Part shown: piece after piece, positions 1-8,450 of the stretch | How the letters are laid out: the number at the start of each line of letters is the position of its first letter | How positions within the stretch are numbered: the first letter of the stretch is position 1 | NCBI RefSeq assembly: GCF_019797825.1 | Contig: NZ_CP081855.1 | Coordinates: 62,001-126,000, forward strand | DNA length: 64,000 nt | Reading direction: 5' to 3' | Origin: Limosilactobacillus panis | GTDB lineage: Bacteria; Bacillota; Bacilli; Lactobacillales; Lactobacillaceae | Position numbers and translations under genes: made by a program | The notes under the pieces: model-generated | Seen by the model: only the letters and a program-made list of their open reading frames with translations | Database searches by the model: none | Told to the model about the DNA's origin: nothing

Positions 1-273
1 AAGTCGACGTCTAGTGCTATTAGTCAAGGCGAGAGTTTTAAACATGCTAGGCTAAGAATAGCTGATTTTATTAGTTCGGTTTCGAAAAAGTATCCTAATG
101 ATCGTATTTTAGTTGTTACTCATGGGTGGGTTATAAAGACGTTTGTATCTTTGTGCCTTCCTCAAGGTAGTCAAATTATCCTTAATGTCCCGCATAATCT
201 GAGCCTTACAAAAATAGGTGTAGGAGAGGCAAATTTAGCAAGAATATATTATTATAACCGTCAATTAGAATGA
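1..273 (+). CDS. Histidine phosphatase family protein, C-terminal part (cut by window start)
   Basis: The reading frame is open from base 1 and stops with TGA at 271-273, leaving about 90 C-terminal residues. A strand followed by VVTHGWVIKT matches the second catalytic histidine region of the histidine phosphatase (phosphoglycerate mutase-like) superfamily. The arginine-histidine-glycine motif would lie upstream of the window. The substrate cannot be told. It adjoins the B12 cluster, but a better alpha-ribazole phosphatase (cobC) lies at 25117, so this is more likely a general family member. Confidence 0.7.
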   Translation, partial: KSTSSAISQGESFKHARLRIADFISSVSKKYPNDRILVVTHGWVIKTFVSLCLPQGSQIILNVPHNLSLTKIGVGEANLARIYYYNRQLE

Positions 274-300
274 ATAATAGTATAAAAGGACGTGATAGTA

Positions 301-837
301 ATGGCTAATATTGGTGTGTTAGTGGGGAGCTTGAGTAAATATTCGTACAGTCAGAAACTGGCCAACTACTTAATAGGGCAGTCCTCAAAAGCGAATTTCA
401 TCCAAATAAACTATGATATCTTGCCGCTATACAATCCAGATCTTGAAAAGGAACCACCGCTGGAATGGCAGGTCTTTCGGGAAGTTGTAGATAAGATGGA
501 TGCGTTGCTCTTTGTCACCCAGGAATATAACTTTTCAATTCCTGGTGGCTTAAAGAACGCAATTGATATCCTATCTGTTCCATCGCCGCAACCCCATATT
601 TACCACAAACCAGCCTTAGTGATTACGGACTCGTCGGGGGCCCGGGGAGGTGCCAACGCGAACGCCCATATTCAGCAGTTACTTCGTTACACTGGCATGG
701 ATGTAATGAATGCGTTCGTTACTGTGGGCAATGTCCAACAGATTTTTGACCAGCATGACCGCCTGACTGACCATACAACGGCAAAGATGTTAAATAAAGT
801 ATTAGGTGATTTTGTAAATATGGTGAATGAAAAGTAG
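301..837 (+). CDS. NAD(P)H-dependent FMN reductase family protein, copy 1
   Basis: This is a 178-residue flavodoxin-like protein. The N-terminal phosphate-binding loop GVLVGSLSKYSYSQ and the internal TQEYNFSIPGGLKNAID are hallmarks of the NADPH-dependent FMN reductase/azoreductase family, which reduces flavins or quinones in the cytoplasm. ATG 301 is chosen over an in-frame GTG at 292 because AAAGGA at 285-290 is 10 bases before 301 and only one base before 292. A close paralogue lies at 44659-45195 in the same orientation, so the two copies bracket the whole B12/pdu block. The physiological substrate is unknown. Confidence 0.8.
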   Translation: MANIGVLVGSLSKYSYSQKLANYLIGQSSKANFIQINYDILPLYNPDLEKEPPLEWQVFREVVDKMDALLFVTQEYNFSIPGGLKNAIDILSVPSPQPHIYHKPALVITDSSGARGGANANAHIQQLLRYTGMDVMNAFVTVGNVQQIFDQHDRLTDHTTAKMLNKVLGDFVNMVNEK

Positions 838-859
838 TTAAAATTGGAAAATAAAGAGG

Positions 860-897
860 GGGGCGTGACAGATTATGTACATAATCTGTCACGCCCC
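860..897. repeat. Perfect 38-base palindrome
   Basis: The two 19-base arms are exact reverse complements with no loop, centred between 878 and 879 (GGGGCGTGACAG outward, TTATGTACATAA at the centre). No T-run follows on the plus strand. On the minus strand the flank is T-rich (complement of 841-859), so it could be an intrinsic terminator for the reverse-strand adenosyltransferase, though about 240 bases beyond its stop. It could also be a protein-binding palindrome or a mobile repeat. Confidence 0.75.
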
Positions 898-1136
898 TGC
901 AAGTACAGATAGGCCTTCAGTGTTTGACCATACCGGTAATGGGGTGCAGCATAATCGGCAACTAGGACCAAGTGATTTTATAAATGTAAGCACCCAATAA
1001 CTTCATGTATTGAAAAAGAGCGTCCTGCAAACACTTCAATCTTAATAGAGAGACTGCTTGTTGTGTTATTGAAGATTTGGTAGGTCGATTATGTACTGTC
1101 TTAATGATATATAAAATTTTGTAACTTTATTAAATA
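898..1136. other. Gene-poor interval, no recognised gene
   Basis: Together with 838-859 and the palindrome this makes about 300 bases without a gene. I see no open frame with a ribosome binding site in either direction. The stretch is AT-rich in its second half. It could be decayed mobile-element DNA at the edge of the island, but I recognise no transposase motif. Confidence 0.4.
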
Positions 1137-1703
1137 TTACCGGAAGACATCTTTACTGTTGCGGTAAAGTGTTTCTTGATGATCCTCAAGCTGATTTGTA
1201 TACCGAGCAGCAATAAAAAAGTAATCAGAAAGGCGATTAACGAAGATTAGGACTTCTTCGTTAATCGGCTTTTTTAATTTTAAAGCAACAATATTTCGTT
1301 CTGTCCTTCGGGTTACGGTTCGAGCGTAGTGTAGTGCAGAAGCAACTTGACTTCCACCAGGAAGAATAAATTTTTTCACTGGCTCAACTTGATCGTTGTA
1401 ACTATCAATTTTCTCTTCCAACCATTTTACCGGTTTGGTACTGTCGAAAATAAATTGTTTTCGTTCCTCATTTTTAGGAGTTGCGAGGTCAGTTCCACAA
1501 TCAAATAATAACTGTTGAATTTCTTCTAATTCGGAGTCTAGCATCTGTGTCTTCGGATTAAGAATTGACCGTATATAGCCCACCCACGAGTTGAGTTCAT
1601 CAACGCTTCCATATGCCTCAACGCGTGGGTCAGATTTATATAAGATTTCTTTGCCGATAATTCTCGTTTGACCGCGGTCACCATTTCTTGTGTAGATTTT
1701 CAT
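1137..1703 (-). CDS. ATP:cob(I)alamin adenosyltransferase, PduO type, stand-alone copy
   Basis: This 188-residue protein adds the 5'-deoxyadenosyl group to cob(I)alamin or cobinamide, making coenzyme B12. The N-terminal ATP-binding stretch IYTRNGDRGQT (residues 3-13), the central FILPGGSQVASALH and RRTERN, and the C-terminal FVNRLSDYFFIAAR are PduO-family signatures. CGGAGGT at 1711-1717 (read on the minus strand) fixes the start. A second PduO-type enzyme of 195 residues lies inside the pdu operon at 40475. This one is divergent from the cob operon and probably serves de novo synthesis, which is inference from position. Confidence 0.88.
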   Translation of the reverse strand: MKIYTRNGDRGQTRIIGKEILYKSDPRVEAYGSVDELNSWVGYIRSILNPKTQMLDSELEEIQQLLFDCGTDLATPKNEERKQFIFDSTKPVKWLEEKIDSYNDQVEPVKKFILPGGSQVASALHYARTVTRRTERNIVALKLKKPINEEVLIFVNRLSDYFFIAARYTNQLEDHQETLYRNSKDVFR

Positions 1704-2054
1704 TTTTGGTACCTCCGTTTCTTAATTAGATTATCCATTATTTATACATCTGACAAGTCTAAATTTCATTAATTAGCCCTTAATAAAGCCACCATCAGTT
1801 AAAAATATTATTATTTTTGAGGTGAATTAGTGTAAAAAGGCGAAGCTTAAACTAGTATATCACTACTTAATATTGTGTTCTTCGCATGAGCTGAAGGGAA
1901 TTTTGCCAAAATTAGCGTTTTTTGGCAGAATCTAAATGATTACTAGTAATATATTTACTTCTGTTTACAAGGCTATTGTCGACATTACGTGAATGTATTA
2001 ACTTAATAAATAAATGGAGAAAACGTTTTCGTATAGAAATGAGCGGGTGATTTC
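1704..2054. promoter_or_regulatory. Divergent intergenic region before cobD, with structured leader candidates
   Basis: This 351-base AT-rich region lies between the divergent adenosyltransferase and cobD and must hold the promoter of the 25-kb cob operon. Visible elements are an inverted repeat TGCCAAAA (1904-1911) / TTTTGGCA (1920-1927), a longer-range GCGAAG / CTTCGC pair around 1840-1885, and a palindromic AAACGTTTTC at 2021-2030. I looked for the B12-box of a cobalamin riboswitch and did not find one. Confidence 0.55.
2019..2030. promoter_or_regulatory. cre-like / LacI-family operator candidate before cobD
   Basis: GAAAACGTTTTC is a perfect 12-base palindrome with the central CG typical of CcpA cre boxes and other LacI-family operators. 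It lies about 24 bases before the cobD start, where bound protein would block elongation or translation. It departs from the cre consensus at its outer positions, so the assignment is tentative. Confidence 0.4.
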
Positions 2055-3143
2055 ATGAGAAATAAGGTTCATCATGGCGGGAATATTGAAAAAGTTGCGG
2101 AAGCTTTAGGGGGTTCAGTAGAAGAGATTAGGGACTTTAGTGCGAATATTAATCCCCTTGGTTTTCCTCAAGAATTACAAACGATTTTTTCCCAAGGTCC
2201 GATGATTGCAACTGTTTATCCTGACCCGACGTACGCAGCGTTAAAGCAAGCGATTGCTAATCAATTCGCTGTTAATCCTGGAGATGTTTTTGTTGGAAAT
2301 GGGGCAACAGAAGTGTTGGATGAAGCCATATGTGCTGGACAGGCAAGTAATGCCCTTATTTTAGCGCCAACTTTCGGTGAATATGAACGACTATTTAAAC
2401 GGCAGGGGACTAAAGTTCATTACTACCTTTTAAAAGAGGAAAATAACTTTGCTTACAAGACTGATTCGATGATTAACTTTCTGGTTGAACATCCAGAAAT
2501 TACAACGATCTGTCTTACTAACCCTAATAATCCAACCGGTCAACTGGTCTCACTGTCAGAGATGCGAAAGCTAGTGGACTTTTGTAATGGACATCGCCGC
2601 TTACTAATTCTTGATGAATCCTTTATCGACTTGACGGTTAATCAGCAGTTAAGTTTTGTTAATGCGCTTCAGCCTGAGGACCATGTATATGTCATTCGTG
2701 CAGCAACTAAGTTTTTTGCAATTCCCGGACTTCGGCTAGGTTACTGTATTACTAAAAATCCAGAATTAAAGAAAAATTTGCATGCTCAGGAAGATACCTG
2801 GTCTGTTAATGGTCTTGCTGATGCTTTTGGTCGGAAAATGTTTCAAGCCCGGGACTACATTAACCGTACCCATGCTTGGTTAAACGAGCAACAACCGATA
2901 CTTAAAAAGAAATTGCAGGAGTTAACGGGGATAAAGGTCTTTCCAAGTATGACAAATTTCTTCCTCTTTAAGATTGATTGTCCAAACTTACGCGAACAAA
3001 TGATGCATAAATTAGTTATGATTCGGCAGTGTGATGACTATGTTGGCCTGGGTAGTGACTACTACCGGGTTGCTGTTAAGAGTGCGGAGGATAATGCCTA
3101 CCTTATTTGGGCACTAAAAGAAGTAGTGGGTAGTGATAAATAA
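2055..3143 (+). CDS. cobD: L-threonine-O-3-phosphate decarboxylase
   Basis: This 362-residue fold-type I PLP enzyme makes (R)-1-aminopropan-2-yl phosphate, the linker of the nucleotide loop of B12. NPNNPTG (156-162), LDES (186-189) and the PLP-binding lysine in AATKFFAIPGLRLG (Lys219) are the class II aminotransferase/CobD signatures. The N-terminal HHGGNIEKVAEALG is typical of CobD and separates it from histidinol-phosphate aminotransferase. It starts the long cob operon and its stop overlaps the cbiA start (TAATG). Confidence 0.9.
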   Translation: MRNKVHHGGNIEKVAEALGGSVEEIRDFSANINPLGFPQELQTIFSQGPMIATVYPDPTYAALKQAIANQFAVNPGDVFVGNGATEVLDEAICAGQASNALILAPTFGEYERLFKRQGTKVHYYLLKEENNFAYKTDSMINFLVEHPEITTICLTNPNNPTGQLVSLSEMRKLVDFCNGHRRLLILDESFIDLTVNQQLSFVNALQPEDHVYVIRAATKFFAIPGLRLGYCITKNPELKKNLHAQEDTWSVNGLADAFGRKMFQARDYINRTHAWLNEQQPILKKKLQELTGIKVFPSMTNFFLFKIDCPNLREQMMHKLVMIRQCDDYVGLGSDYYRVAVKSAEDNAYLIWALKEVVGSDK

Positions 3144-4507
3144 TGAAGAAAATTTTAATTGCTGGGGTAACCAGTGGCTCTGGGAAAACCACCACCGTGC
3201 TTGGCATTTTAAAAGCACTACACGAAAAATACCAGATTCAATCATATAAGGTTGGCCCTGACTATATTGACACTAAATTTCATACACGGATTACAGGACG
3301 GCCAGCTCGCAACCTTGATAATTACCTTGTTCCTGATGCTCAGACCCTTCGCTACCTTTTTACAGCTGGCACTGATGGCCTTGACTTAGGAATTGTAGAA
3401 GGGGTAATGGGACTTTATGATGGCCTCGGGACGGATAAGGATGCATATTCAACAGCTAGTATTGCTAAGCAGCTTGATATTCCGGTAATCCTAGTCATTA
3501 ATGCTCGGGCGACGTCGACTTCCGCGGCGGCTATCTTACAAGGCTTTCTGGATTTTGATTCAGATGTGCCAATCTGTGGGGTGATTATCAATAACGTTAT
3601 GAGCGCAAATCATTATCAATTGGTTGCTGGTGCGATTAACCGTTATTTACACCTGCCTGTCTTAGGCTATTTGCCACATAATCCCAAGCTTGCCCTCCCA
3701 TCTCGTCAGCTGGGTCTCGTTCCTGATGATGAGTTAGCAGGGGTTGATAAAAAGATTGCTTTAATTGCTAAGGAGGTAAAAACTCACGTTGACCTTCCTA
3801 AGCTGGTCAGCCTAGCAAAGGATACCGGTCCCGAACAGGCAGATCCATTTAATATTCCGCGCGTAAAGTTACGCCTTGGCATTGCTCAGGATGAGGCCTT
3901 TAACTTTTACTATGCAGATAATCTAAAGTTGCTGAAAAAAGCAGGAGTAACATTAGTCCCGTTTAGCCCGCTGAATGATCAGCATCTGCCCGATGTTAAT
4001 GCTCTTTACTTTGGTGGCGGCTACCCGGAGGAATTTGCCGCTCAGCTTGCCGCTAATGATTCATTACGGGTGGAAATTAAGAGGTTCTCACAGCAAAATA
4101 AGCCAATCTACGCTGAATGCGGTGGCTTAATGTACCTGGGAAAGTTTTTACAAGAGGGCAATCAGCAGTACCCGATGGTAGGTATTTTTAATGGGAAGAG
4201 TGAGATGACTTCCCGGTTGCGTAAGTTCGGCTATTGCATTGCAACCTCGCGGCAAGATACTTTGATTGCAGAAAAAGGGTGCAAAGTAGTTGGGCACGAA
4301 TTCCATCATTCAACTTTTGCACCACTGGATGATACGTGTCGACCGGTCCTGACAATGAAAAAGATTCGTGACCACCAGCTCGTTGATACATGGAACGGTG
4401 GTTATCAACTACGACAAACTTTTGCAAGCTATCTCCATGTTCACTTTTATCAAGACCAGCGATTATTTATAAAGTTCTTGCAGAGACTGGGAGCTGAGTA
4501 TCAATGA
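3143..4507 (+). CDS. cbiA: Cobyrinic acid a,c-diamide synthase
   Basis: This 454-residue enzyme amidates the a and c side chains of cob(II)yrinic acid using glutamine and ATP. Residues 8-17 (GVTSGSGKTT) form the P-loop of the dethiobiotin-synthase-like domain. The C-terminal glutamine amidotransferase domain shows FGGGYPEEF (290-298) and the nucleophile Cys326 in YAECGGLMYLG. It overlaps cobD by one base and cbiB by four (ATGA), which implies translational coupling. Length is normal for the family. Confidence 0.93.
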   Translation: MKKILIAGVTSGSGKTTTVLGILKALHEKYQIQSYKVGPDYIDTKFHTRITGRPARNLDNYLVPDAQTLRYLFTAGTDGLDLGIVEGVMGLYDGLGTDKDAYSTASIAKQLDIPVILVINARATSTSAAAILQGFLDFDSDVPICGVIINNVMSANHYQLVAGAINRYLHLPVLGYLPHNPKLALPSRQLGLVPDDELAGVDKKIALIAKEVKTHVDLPKLVSLAKDTGPEQADPFNIPRVKLRLGIAQDEAFNFYYADNLKLLKKAGVTLVPFSPLNDQHLPDVNALYFGGGYPEEFAAQLAANDSLRVEIKRFSQQNKPIYAECGGLMYLGKFLQEGNQQYPMVGIFNGKSEMTSRLRKFGYCIATSRQDTLIAEKGCKVVGHEFHHSTFAPLDDTCRPVLTMKKIRDHQLVDTWNGGYQLRQTFASYLHVHFYQDQRLFIKFLQRLGAEYQ

Positions 4508-5466
4508 AAATTGTAATTATGGTAGCCCTTGCTTTCGGACTGGACCTTCTCCTTGGTGACCCACATTCATGGCCACACCCAATTAAAGCGATTGGGCACC
4601 TGATTGCTTGGTTGACAAAAAAGTTTAATCAGCCGGCCTTTTCTACGAGCCGTCGGAAGCAATTAGGAGTTCTTACCTGGCTAATTACAGTTGGCGGAGC
4701 TGGCCTGATTATTGCTGGCATTATGTGGTTGGCAGCAATCAATGATTACCTTTACATGGCTGTTGGCACCTACTTGTGTTATACATGTCTGTCAGCGCGA
4801 CAGCTAGCAATTGAGACTGAAAAAATTATGAAAAGTTTACAAAACAATGATCTGCAAATGGCTCGTCACCAGGTTGGGATGATTGTTGGTCGTGATACCG
4901 ATTCACTTAGTGCAGAAGAAGTTACTAAGGCAGCCATTGAAACGGTCGCAGAAAATACTAGTGATGGGGTGATTGCTCCCTTGTTTTATCTCGTAATTGG
5001 GGGACCAGTTTTAGGAATGATGTACAAAGCAATCAATACCCTAGATTCAATGATTGGATACCGCAATGAAAAATATCGAGCGTTCGGCGAATTTTCTGCA
5101 AAGGTCGATGATATTGCTAACTATTTGCCAGCTCGAATAACTTGGTTATTACTGATTATCAGTAGCTGGTTGCTTCATGACGATACCAAGGAAGCAATTG
5201 CAGTCGGTGAACGTGATTGTGAAAAGCACCTTAGTCCTAATAGCGCCTTTAGTGAAGCAGTGGTGGCGGGTGCCCTCCACCTTCAATTGGGCGGACCGCA
5301 TTACTACTTTGGTCAGTTAGTAAGGAAACCGTACATTGGTAATGATCACTTAGTAATTGCGGCTAATTGGCATTTAAGGCGTACAATCACGATGCTATAC
5401 ATGTCATCAGTAATTGGATTGATAACGTTTGAATTAATTCGTCTACTAGTAATAGTTTGGGAGTGA
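4504..5466 (+). CDS. cbiB: Adenosylcobinamide-phosphate synthase
   Basis: This 320-residue membrane protein joins aminopropanol phosphate to adenosylcobyric acid. The LDLLLGDPHSWPHPI motif near the N-terminus, followed by AIGHLIAWL, is the CbiB signature, and VAENTSDGVIAPLFY lies in the middle. Several hydrophobic segments are visible (about residues 55-100, 155-175, 210-225 and 295-315). It starts in the cbiA stop and is followed four bases later by cbiC. Confidence 0.92.
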   Translation: MKIVIMVALAFGLDLLLGDPHSWPHPIKAIGHLIAWLTKKFNQPAFSTSRRKQLGVLTWLITVGGAGLIIAGIMWLAAINDYLYMAVGTYLCYTCLSARQLAIETEKIMKSLQNNDLQMARHQVGMIVGRDTDSLSAEEVTKAAIETVAENTSDGVIAPLFYLVIGGPVLGMMYKAINTLDSMIGYRNEKYRAFGEFSAKVDDIANYLPARITWLLLIISSWLLHDDTKEAIAVGERDCEKHLSPNSAFSEAVVAGALHLQLGGPHYYFGQLVRKPYIGNDHLVIAANWHLRRTITMLYMSSVIGLITFELIRLLVIVWE

Positions 5467-5470
5467 AAAA

Positions 5471-6157
5471 ATGGAAAAAGCAGGATATATTACGATTCCC
5501 CACAAGATAACAGATCGTAGTTTTCAGATAATTCAAGAAGAAATCAATCGAATTGATCCTAATTATCAATTTGACGGCCCCCTTCAAGAGGCCGTAATAA
5601 AACGGGCAATCCATACGACGGCAGACTTTGATTATTTAAAGAATTTGAAGTTTACGCACGGTGTTTTGAATAAGTTAAAGAATGTTTTAGAAAATAAGGG
5701 AACTATTTATACTGACACAACAATGGCTTTGTCGGGGATTAATAAACGCCGCCTGGATAAGCTAGGTGTGCATTACCACTGCCTAATCCGCGACCCCCGG
5801 GTAATAGCAATGGCTCAGAAAAAAGGAATTACGCGTTCGATGGCAGCAATTGAAGTTGCAGCTAGTGAAGGCACCTCGGCGAAAGTTTTTGTAGTTGGTA
5901 ATGCCCCTACTGCCCTCTGTAAGATTATTGAAATGGTTAAAGCCGCGAAACTAAAGGTATCAGCAGTTATTGGTGTTCCCGTTGGCTTTGTTGAAGCGGC
6001 TGAAAGTAAGCAAGCGTTGTATGAATCAGATATTCCAGCGATTGTTGCTCTTGGTCGTAAGGGAGGCAGTAATTTAGCAGCGGCTCTTCTTAATGCAGTG
6101 ATGTATAACATGGATATTGAGAAAATGGGTGATGAATATGGCCGTCACACCAAATAA
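5471..6157 (+). CDS. cbiC: Cobalt-precorrin-8 methylmutase
   Basis: This 228-residue enzyme moves the methyl group from C11 to C12 to give cobyrinic acid. TDTTMALSGIN, VVGNAPTALCKI, GVPVGFVEAAESKQAL and the C-terminal GRKGGSNLAAALLNA are conserved CbiC/CobH blocks. HTTADFDY near residue 47 contains the family's catalytic histidine region. It sits four bases after cbiB and its end overlaps cbiD. Confidence 0.93.
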   Translation: MEKAGYITIPHKITDRSFQIIQEEINRIDPNYQFDGPLQEAVIKRAIHTTADFDYLKNLKFTHGVLNKLKNVLENKGTIYTDTTMALSGINKRRLDKLGVHYHCLIRDPRVIAMAQKKGITRSMAAIEVAASEGTSAKVFVVGNAPTALCKIIEMVKAAKLKVSAVIGVPVGFVEAAESKQALYESDIPAIVALGRKGGSNLAAALLNAVMYNMDIEKMGDEYGRHTK

Positions 6158-7289
6158 TGACGCTGAGGATAACTTTGTTTACTACAATGGTCGAAAGTTG
6201 CGCAAGGGCTTTACGACCGGAACTACTGCTACTGCAGCAACAGTTGCAGCAATCAGGACCCTGCTAAATCAAGAACCACAAGACACCGTAACGGTTCACG
6301 CAGCGAATGGTAAAGTAGCCATTTTTGGTGTGGAACAAACTAACTTTGATAAAAGTAAGGCTAGCTGTGCAATTAAGAAAGACGGCGGTGATGACCAAGA
6401 TGCAACGGATGGGGCCCTAATATTTGCAACGGTTGAATTGCGGACGGACAATGAAATTCACCTTGACGGTGGGGAAGGGGTTGGTCGTGTAACAAAAGCT
6501 GGTTTAGCAAATCGGCCGGGAATGCCAGCAATCAACCCGACCCCCCGTCGGGTAATCAAAGAGGCAGCTAGAAAAGAACTCGGTGCCAACCGGGGAGCAG
6601 ATATTATTATTTCAGTCCCTGAAGGTAAAAGAATCGCTAAGTTGACTTATAACCCCAAATTAGGAATTGTCGGGGGAATTTCAATCTTAGGAACCAGTGG
6701 AGTTGTAACACCAATGTCCGAATCTAGTTGGAAGCATTCGATTTCAATTGAAATGAACATTCATCGTAAACGCGGTGATCAAGCACTTGTCCTTGTCCCT
6801 GGTAATTATGGTGAAGACTTTGCTAAAGATGAACTTGGTATTTCTGAAGCAAAAATTGTTCAGATGAGTAACTTTGTCGGCTATGTTCTCCATGAAGTGC
6901 AACGTCTTAAGTTTAATAAAATATTGATTGTTGGGGATCTTGGGAAAATGATTAAAGTTTCTGCCGGTATTTTCTCTACTCATAGTAAGGATGCGGATGC
7001 ACGGGCAGAAGTGATGGTTGCTAACCTTGCGTTGATGGGTGGAGTCCCAACTGAATTTCTCCGTCAAATTTACGGCTGCTTGACGACAATCTCCATGATT
7101 AAACTAATTAATGAAGCAGGTTACCAAGGGGTATATCAGATAATTGTTGATAAGATTAAGCAACGGGCAGAGAAACTACTTGCCCATCGGGAACCTCATG
7201 TTACCGTTGATGCAGTTATCTTTTCCCGGGAAAGTGGCTTTCTGGCTGCTAGTAAGCCGATAGAAGAGATTAAAGGTGAGTGGCAATGA
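6138..7289 (+). CDS. cbiD: Cobalt-precorrin-5B C1-methyltransferase
   Basis: CbiD methylates C1 of the corrin ring in the anaerobic pathway. The N-terminal LRKGFTTGTTATAATVAA and GGDDQDATDG blocks are diagnostic. I place the start at ATG 6138, with GGGTGA at 6127 as ribosome binding site, giving 383 residues and a 20-base overlap with cbiC. An in-frame TTG at 6117 and ATG at 6132 are possible but less well placed. It ends in an ATGA overlap with cbiE. Confidence 0.92.
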   Translation: MAVTPNNDAEDNFVYYNGRKLRKGFTTGTTATAATVAAIRTLLNQEPQDTVTVHAANGKVAIFGVEQTNFDKSKASCAIKKDGGDDQDATDGALIFATVELRTDNEIHLDGGEGVGRVTKAGLANRPGMPAINPTPRRVIKEAARKELGANRGADIIISVPEGKRIAKLTYNPKLGIVGGISILGTSGVVTPMSESSWKHSISIEMNIHRKRGDQALVLVPGNYGEDFAKDELGISEAKIVQMSNFVGYVLHEVQRLKFNKILIVGDLGKMIKVSAGIFSTHSKDADARAEVMVANLALMGGVPTEFLRQIYGCLTTISMIKLINEAGYQGVYQIIVDKIKQRAEKLLAHREPHVTVDAVIFSRESGFLAASKPIEEIKGEWQ

Positions 7290-7888
7290 TAACAGTTCTA
7301 GGAATTGGCCCTGGAGATTGTAAGCTATGTTTATTGGGGACAGAAACTTACCTTAAGCAGGCGGATACCGTGATTGGATCACCTCGTCAACTAGCCCTTT
7401 TTCCCGGGATCCCTCAAGAAAAGCAATTAAGGTTACCACGGCTCACAGCCTTGAAAGAATATTTGGTGCAAAATAAGACGCGGTCAATCGTACTCTTAGC
7501 ATCTGGGGACCCGCTATTATATGGCATCGGAACATGGGTAACCAAGAATTTCTCCAAACAGCAAATTCAAATTATTCCGGGGGTTAGTTCAATCCAATAT
7601 ATGTTCCATTGCCTACACTTATCAATGAACGATTGCTATTTAACAAGCAGTCATGGTCGTCAACCTGATTTTGACTTCTTACTCCGCCATGACAAAGTGG
7701 GCATGGTCACTGATACACAATTGGGGCCGTATGAAATTTCCCAGGAAATAAAGAAACGTGGTCTGCACCGGATAATCTATGTTGGTGAAAACCTGAGTTA
7801 TCCAGATGAACAGATAAGCCGTTTTGATGAATCAAACGTTGAGCGTCGTGAATATGGAATGAATGTGGTGATTATTATAAATGCGTGA
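7286..7888 (+). CDS. cbiE: Cobalt-precorrin-7 C5-methyltransferase
   Basis: This 200-residue SAM-dependent tetrapyrrole methylase begins with the family glycine motif VLGIGPGD and has the second motif LLASGDPLLYGIG near residue 73. It methylates C5; with CbiT it matches the two halves of aerobic CobL. The start is ATG 7286, inside the cbiD stop (ATGA) and preceded by AAAGGTGAG; an in-frame GTG at 7280 falls in that ribosome binding site. It overlaps cbiT by eight bases. Confidence 0.9.
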   Translation: MITVLGIGPGDCKLCLLGTETYLKQADTVIGSPRQLALFPGIPQEKQLRLPRLTALKEYLVQNKTRSIVLLASGDPLLYGIGTWVTKNFSKQQIQIIPGVSSIQYMFHCLHLSMNDCYLTSSHGRQPDFDFLLRHDKVGMVTDTQLGPYEISQEIKKRGLHRIIYVGENLSYPDEQISRFDESNVERREYGMNVVIIINA

Positions 7889-8435
7889 TGAAGACTTTTT
7901 AAGGAACCGGGTACCGATGACTAAATCAGAGGTGCGGGCAATTAGCATTGATAAATTAGGATTAGGAAATAAAAGGTCTTTCCTTGATATCGGTGCTGGT
8001 ACAGGAAGTGTTAGTGTCCAAGCCGCTCATGATTTTAAGAAATTAGCAGTTACCGCAATTGAAATGAACCCGGATGGAATTGACATTATTAAGCAGAATA
8101 TCAAGAAGTTTAACCTGACCAATATTAATTTAGTCACAGGAACTGCTCCAATTGACATTCCTGATCAACAATATGACGCAATTTTTGTTGGTGGTAGTGG
8201 ATCACAATTGGCCCGGATTATTAACTTTGCTAGTGGTCATCTACCGGTAGGGGGAACGATTGTACTGAACTTCATCCTATTTGAAAATGCAATGCAAGTA
8301 GAAAAACTGCTAGAAAAAGCTGGTTTTAAGAATATCGAAATGGTTGAGGTTGGTGTTCTTCGTTGGCACCAGCTCGGGAAAGGTCATTTCTTTAAACCCA
8401 ATAATCCAACAATCATCGTTAGTGCAAATAAATAG
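7881..8435 (+). CDS. cbiT: Cobalt-precorrin-6B C15-methyltransferase (decarboxylating)
   Basis: This is a 184-residue class I Rossmann methyltransferase, a different fold from the neighbouring methylases. FLDIGAGTGSVSVQAA (about 34-49) is SAM motif I, and the N-terminal PMTKSEVRAISIDKL is typical of CbiT. It methylates C15 and decarboxylates the C12 acetate. It overlaps cbiE by eight bases, which implies coupled translation of two enzymes acting in sequence. Confidence 0.9.
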   Translation: MRDEDFLRNRVPMTKSEVRAISIDKLGLGNKRSFLDIGAGTGSVSVQAAHDFKKLAVTAIEMNPDGIDIIKQNIKKFNLTNINLVTGTAPIDIPDQQYDAIFVGGSGSQLARIINFASGHLPVGGTIVLNFILFENAMQVEKLLEKAGFKNIEMVEVGVLRWHQLGKGHFFKPNNPTIIVSANK

Positions 8436-8450
8436 AAAGGATTGATATAA

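Noticed and set aside
1..273. A second cobC
   Set aside because: Only the C-terminal part is visible and it lacks any feature that separates alpha-ribazole phosphatase from other histidine phosphatases; the in-operon cobC is a better candidate.
898..1136. Insertion-sequence remnant
   Set aside because: The location and palindrome suggested it, but no transposase-like reading frame or terminal repeats could be recognised.
1704..2054. Cobalamin riboswitch before cobD
   Set aside because: I could not find the conserved B12-box or the rest of the core; only simple inverted repeats are visible.
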